Shown here in pieces: positions 6,856-8,852 of a stretch of 8,852 bases of DNA. The first letter of the stretch is position 1. Each line of letters opens with the position of its first letter. The DNA is from Pseudomonadota bacterium (GTDB lineage: Bacteria > Pseudomonadota > Gammaproteobacteria > SZUA-229): NCBI GenBank assembly GCA_015222965.1, contig JADFWF010000263.1, positions 1 through 8,852 of the forward strand. The letters are read 5' to 3'. The notes beneath the pieces are model-generated. The model was not told the origin of the DNA. It worked only from the letters and a program-made list of their open reading frames with translations, and made no database searches. Position numbers and translations under genes: made by a program.

Positions 6856-6951
6856 TATAAAAATTAGCCCGATTTAGCGATGGAGCCAAGTGTTTCAAGT
6901 TGCGCGGTATTCTAGTGAATTAGAGCAGTACATGCCAGTCGAATTCCACAT

Positions 6952-6979
6952 TTTATATCCGCTTATATAAACATCACAA
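6952..6979 (-). promoter_or_regulatory. Likely sigma70 promoter for acpP
   Basis: On the minus strand, TTGTGA (6979-6974, four of six matches to TTGACA) is followed after 16 bp by TATAAA (6957-6952, five of six matches to TATAAT). A very AT-rich tract lies just upstream (about 6985-7060) and could act as an UP element. Transcription would start near 6945, giving a leader of about 125 nt. Other hexamers nearby match less well. A strong promoter directly before acpP is expected from its high cellular abundance. Confidence 0.45.
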
Positions 6980-7094
6980 ATAATCGTTAAATCATATAGT
7001 TACATAATAATATTAATGTAAATTATATATTAATACCGTGTTGCTTTTAAAAATTGTTGATGATTTAAGCCTGTTGCCCACGATAAGACTGGCT

Positions 7095-7850
7095 TTATGG
7101 CATATACATGCCGCCGTTTACGTTGATTGTTTCACCGGTAATGTACGCTGCTGCAGGTCCCGCAAGGAATGTTACAGCCGCCGCGATGTCAGCCGGATCA
7201 CCCAAACGACTTAACGGGATCTGATTGATCAAAGCTTCTCTTTGTTCTTCTGGCAGATCTCTGGTCATGTCGGTATCGATAAAACCAGGTGCGACACAGT
7301 TTACCGTAATATTCCTTGAACCAATCTCACGCGCAAGTGATTTTGTAAAACCTAACATGCCGGCTTTTGTCGCCGAGTAATTTGTCTGCCCCGGGTTACC
7401 GGTTAAGCCTACGACCGAGGCGATATTTATGATACGGCCTTTGCGTTTTTTCATCATGGTACGCACCACAGCTTTTGATAAACGGTAGATAGAAGTCAGG
7501 TTGGTATCGATGATATCGTTCCACTGATCTTCTTTCATTACCATTAACAGGTTATCTTTGGTAATGCCTGCATTGTTAACCAGGATAGACACAGCACCGA
7601 ATTCGTCAGTAACTGCTTTCATTACTGCAGCGATAGAATCTACGTCGGTTACGTTCAGGCACATGCCCTTGCCACCTCCTGACGCTTTCATGGCAGATAG
7701 ATAAGCTGAAATATTATCAGCGCCACCATCAGATGTTGCTGTACCGATAACCGTTGCGCCTCGGGCCGCTAGCTGTTCTGCAATCGCTTTGCCGATACCA
7801 CGGCTTGCACCGGTCACCAGTGCGATTTCACCTTCTAATTCTTTACTCAT
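7095..7850 (-). CDS. fabG: 3-oxoacyl-[acyl-carrier-protein] reductase
   Basis: FabG reduces beta-ketoacyl-ACP to beta-hydroxyacyl-ACP with NADPH, the first reduction of each elongation cycle. The 251-residue protein is a classical short-chain dehydrogenase; E. coli FabG has 244. It has the cofactor motif TGASRGIG (13-20), NNAG (92-95) and a complete catalytic set: Asn117, Ser145, Tyr158 and Lys162 (YSATK). It ends in the TGETINVNGGMYMP type of C-terminus seen in FabG. The location between fabD and acpP separates it from the many other SDR enzymes. The ATG has a modest GAG ribosome-binding site five bases upstream. It is separated from fabD by a 90-bp repeat and from acpP by a long AT-rich region, so some regulation may act at both borders. 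Confidence 0.97.
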   Translation of the reverse strand: MSKELEGEIALVTGASRGIGKAIAEQLAARGATVIGTATSDGGADNISAYLSAMKASGGGKGMCLNVTDVDSIAAVMKAVTDEFGAVSILVNNAGITKDNLLMVMKEDQWNDIIDTNLTSIYRLSKAVVRTMMKKRKGRIINIASVVGLTGNPGQTNYSATKAGMLGFTKSLAREIGSRNITVNCVAPGFIDTDMTRDLPEEQREALINQIPLSRLGDPADIAAAVTFLAGPAAAYITGETINVNGGMYMP

Positions 7851-7881
7851 AACTCTATAAAACCTTTATTAAAATCTAAAT

Positions 7882-7971
7882 GTCATTGCGAGAAACGAAG
7901 CAATCTCATGTTGACGACCGTGCTGCTGAAGAAGATTGCTTCGCCAAGTTTAACCAACATGGCGCAATGAC
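7882..7971. mobile_element. 90-bp imperfect palindromic repeat (MITE-like) between fabD and fabG
   Basis: Outer arms GTCATTGCG (7882-7890) and CGCAATGAC (7963-7971) are perfect inverted repeats. So are inner arms CGAAGCAATCT (7896-7906) and AGATTGCTTCG (7933-7943). A third pair, CATGTTG (7907-7913) and CAACATG (7955-7961), sits in a non-nested order. The element starts five bases after the fabD stop in the direction of transcription and has no coding capacity. From memory, TCATTGCGAG...GAAGCAATCTC palindromes are common dispersed repeats in bacterial genomes. In mRNA it would form a stable structure between fabD and fabG. Confidence 0.75.
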
Positions 7972-7976
7972 GGGTA

Positions 7977-8852
7977 TCAGGACATCGAATCCAGAAACTT
8001 CTGCATCGCTGGCATTGAATCCAGTGAGAAGCTGCTTACTTCTTTATTAATTCGGCGTGTCAAACCACCTAAAACTTTACCGGGCCCACATTCGACGACG
8101 ACGTCAGCGCCATCAGTAATGATCTGTATGGTATGTGTCCACTGCACCGGGTTGTGCAATTGCTTGACCAGCGCATCGCGTATGGCGTCCGGCTCATCAT
8201 GTGATTTCGCATCTACATTATGTATCACCTGGATTTTCGGTGTATTGATGGTGACAGTCTTCAGGTATTCAGCCAGCGCATCGGCAGCCGGTTTCATCAA
8301 GGAGCTGTGTGATGGCACACTTACTGGTAATGGCAATGCGCGTTTTGCACCTTCCTCTTTTAGTGCTTCCATCGCTTTCTCTACTGCTGCAGTCGCACCA
8401 GCGATAACCACCTGTCCCGGTGAATTAAAATTAACTGCTTCTACAGGTGAGCCAACATCTGCTGTCACCTGCTCACAGATCTTGATGATCGAGTCATCAT
8501 TCAAACCGATGATGGCCGCCATTGCACCCTCGCCTTCAGGTACGGCTGCCTGCATCAACTGGCCACGTTTGGAGACCAGTTTTATCGCATCTTCAAAATC
8601 CAGTGATTCTGCTGCTACTAGAGCGGCATACTCACCTAAACTATGCCCGGCAAAAACCATCGGCGTTAACATGCACTGTTGCGCCATGACACGCATCACT
8701 GCGATATCTGCAGCCAGCATGATGGGCTGTGTGATCTCTGTTTTATTTATTTTTTCTACTGGACCGTTGCAGACGATATCCCAGCAGTCATAACCTAAGA
8801 CTTCGGATGCCTGCTTAAATGTCTCTTCGATCTGCGGCCATGTTTCGGCATA
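7977..8852 (-). CDS. fabD: Malonyl CoA-acyl carrier protein transacylase (partial, N-terminus beyond window)
   Basis: FabD transfers malonyl from CoA to the AcpP pantetheine arm, supplying the extender unit for fatty acid synthesis. The frame is open from the right edge (TAT GCC GAA...) to TGA 7979-7977, giving 291 codons. Alignment with E. coli FabD (309 residues) indicates that about 21 N-terminal residues, including the FPGQGSQ oxyanion motif, lie outside. Visible features are GHSLGEY with the nucleophilic serine (residue 71 of the fragment, E. coli Ser92), the substrate-binding arginine in VSKRG, GAMAAIIGL, NFNSPGQVVIAG, VSVPSHSSLMKP with the catalytic histidine (residue 182) and GPGKVLGGL. 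An ATG at 8720 is internal, not the start, because homology continues upstream of it. fabH would be expected further upstream. Confidence 0.97.
   Translation of the reverse strand, partial: YAETWPQIEETFKQASEVLGYDCWDIVCNGPVEKINKTEITQPIMLAADIAVMRVMAQQCMLTPMVFAGHSLGEYAALVAAESLDFEDAIKLVSKRGQLMQAAVPEGEGAMAAIIGLNDDSIIKICEQVTADVGSPVEAVNFNSPGQVVIAGATAAVEKAMEALKEEGAKRALPLPVSVPSHSSLMKPAADALAEYLKTVTINTPKIQVIHNVDAKSHDEPDAIRDALVKQLHNPVQWTHTIQIITDGADVVVECGPGKVLGGLTRRINKEVSSFSLDSMPAMQKFLDSMS

Noticed and set aside
7040..7094. Intrinsic terminator after fabG
   Set aside because: Only a 5-bp AAGCC/GGCTT pairing with a long loop and no following U tract is present; this is too weak to call.
8718..8720. ATG 8720 as the fabD start
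   Set aside because: The 44 codons upstream in the same frame align with FabD (for example IEETF and the NGPVEKINKTEITQP stretch), so the gene runs off the window edge.
8119..8793. 224-codon open frame on the plus strand
   Set aside because: It is antisense to fabD, whose frame shows strong FabD motifs throughout. The plus-strand translation is rich in Ser, Ala and Cys without a recognisable domain, as expected for a shadow frame.
1..8852. New defence, secretion or mobile-gene system
   Set aside because: Nearly all coding space is filled by nine recognised housekeeping genes on one strand. No CRISPR array, integrase, transposase, toxin-antitoxin pair or phage gene is visible.

Overview
The window is a housekeeping biosynthetic cluster from a gammaproteobacterium of moderate GC content. 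Every recognisable gene lies on the minus strand, so transcription runs from right to left. In that direction the order is fabD (5' end cut by the window edge), fabG, acpP, fabF, pabB, pabC, mltG, tmk and holB (last codons cut by the left edge). This is the Escherichia coli order fabD-fabG-acpP-fabF-pabC-mltG-tmk-holB with pabB added beside pabC. The proteins resemble their E. coli counterparts in motifs and length, but the inserted pabB, the noncoding repeats and the AT-rich intergenic stretches argue against an enteric bacterium. I cannot name the genus.

The right half (about 5218-8852) encodes type II fatty acid synthesis. FabD loads malonyl groups onto acyl carrier protein (AcpP), FabF condenses them with the acyl chain, and FabG reduces the beta-keto product. 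acpP is set apart by a 274-bp AT-rich leader with a plausible sigma70 promoter before it and a strong hairpin directly after it. That layout suits the high, partly independent expression this carrier needs. The middle (2742-5189) holds both chorismate-to-p-aminobenzoate enzymes of folate synthesis: PabB makes aminodeoxychorismate and PabC cleaves it. The left part holds mltG (cell-wall glycan release), tmk (dTMP kinase) and holB (delta-prime subunit of the DNA polymerase III clamp loader). The cluster thus joins membrane, folate, envelope and DNA-precursor or replication functions.

The main departures from an ordinary operon are noncoding. A 90-bp imperfect palindromic repeat lies between fabD and fabG. 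A 70-bp element with two GGGCATTGCCC-type hairpins lies between pabB and pabC, beside what looks like a diverged second copy of the pabC start region. Two short tandem repeats fill the tmk-holB gap, where a sigma70-like promoter for holB can be read. PabB has alanine where E. coli PabB has its catalytic lysine. I found no tRNA, rRNA, CRISPR array, transposase gene or phage gene, and no intergenic gap exceeds 300 bp. I see no evidence of a new multigene system here.
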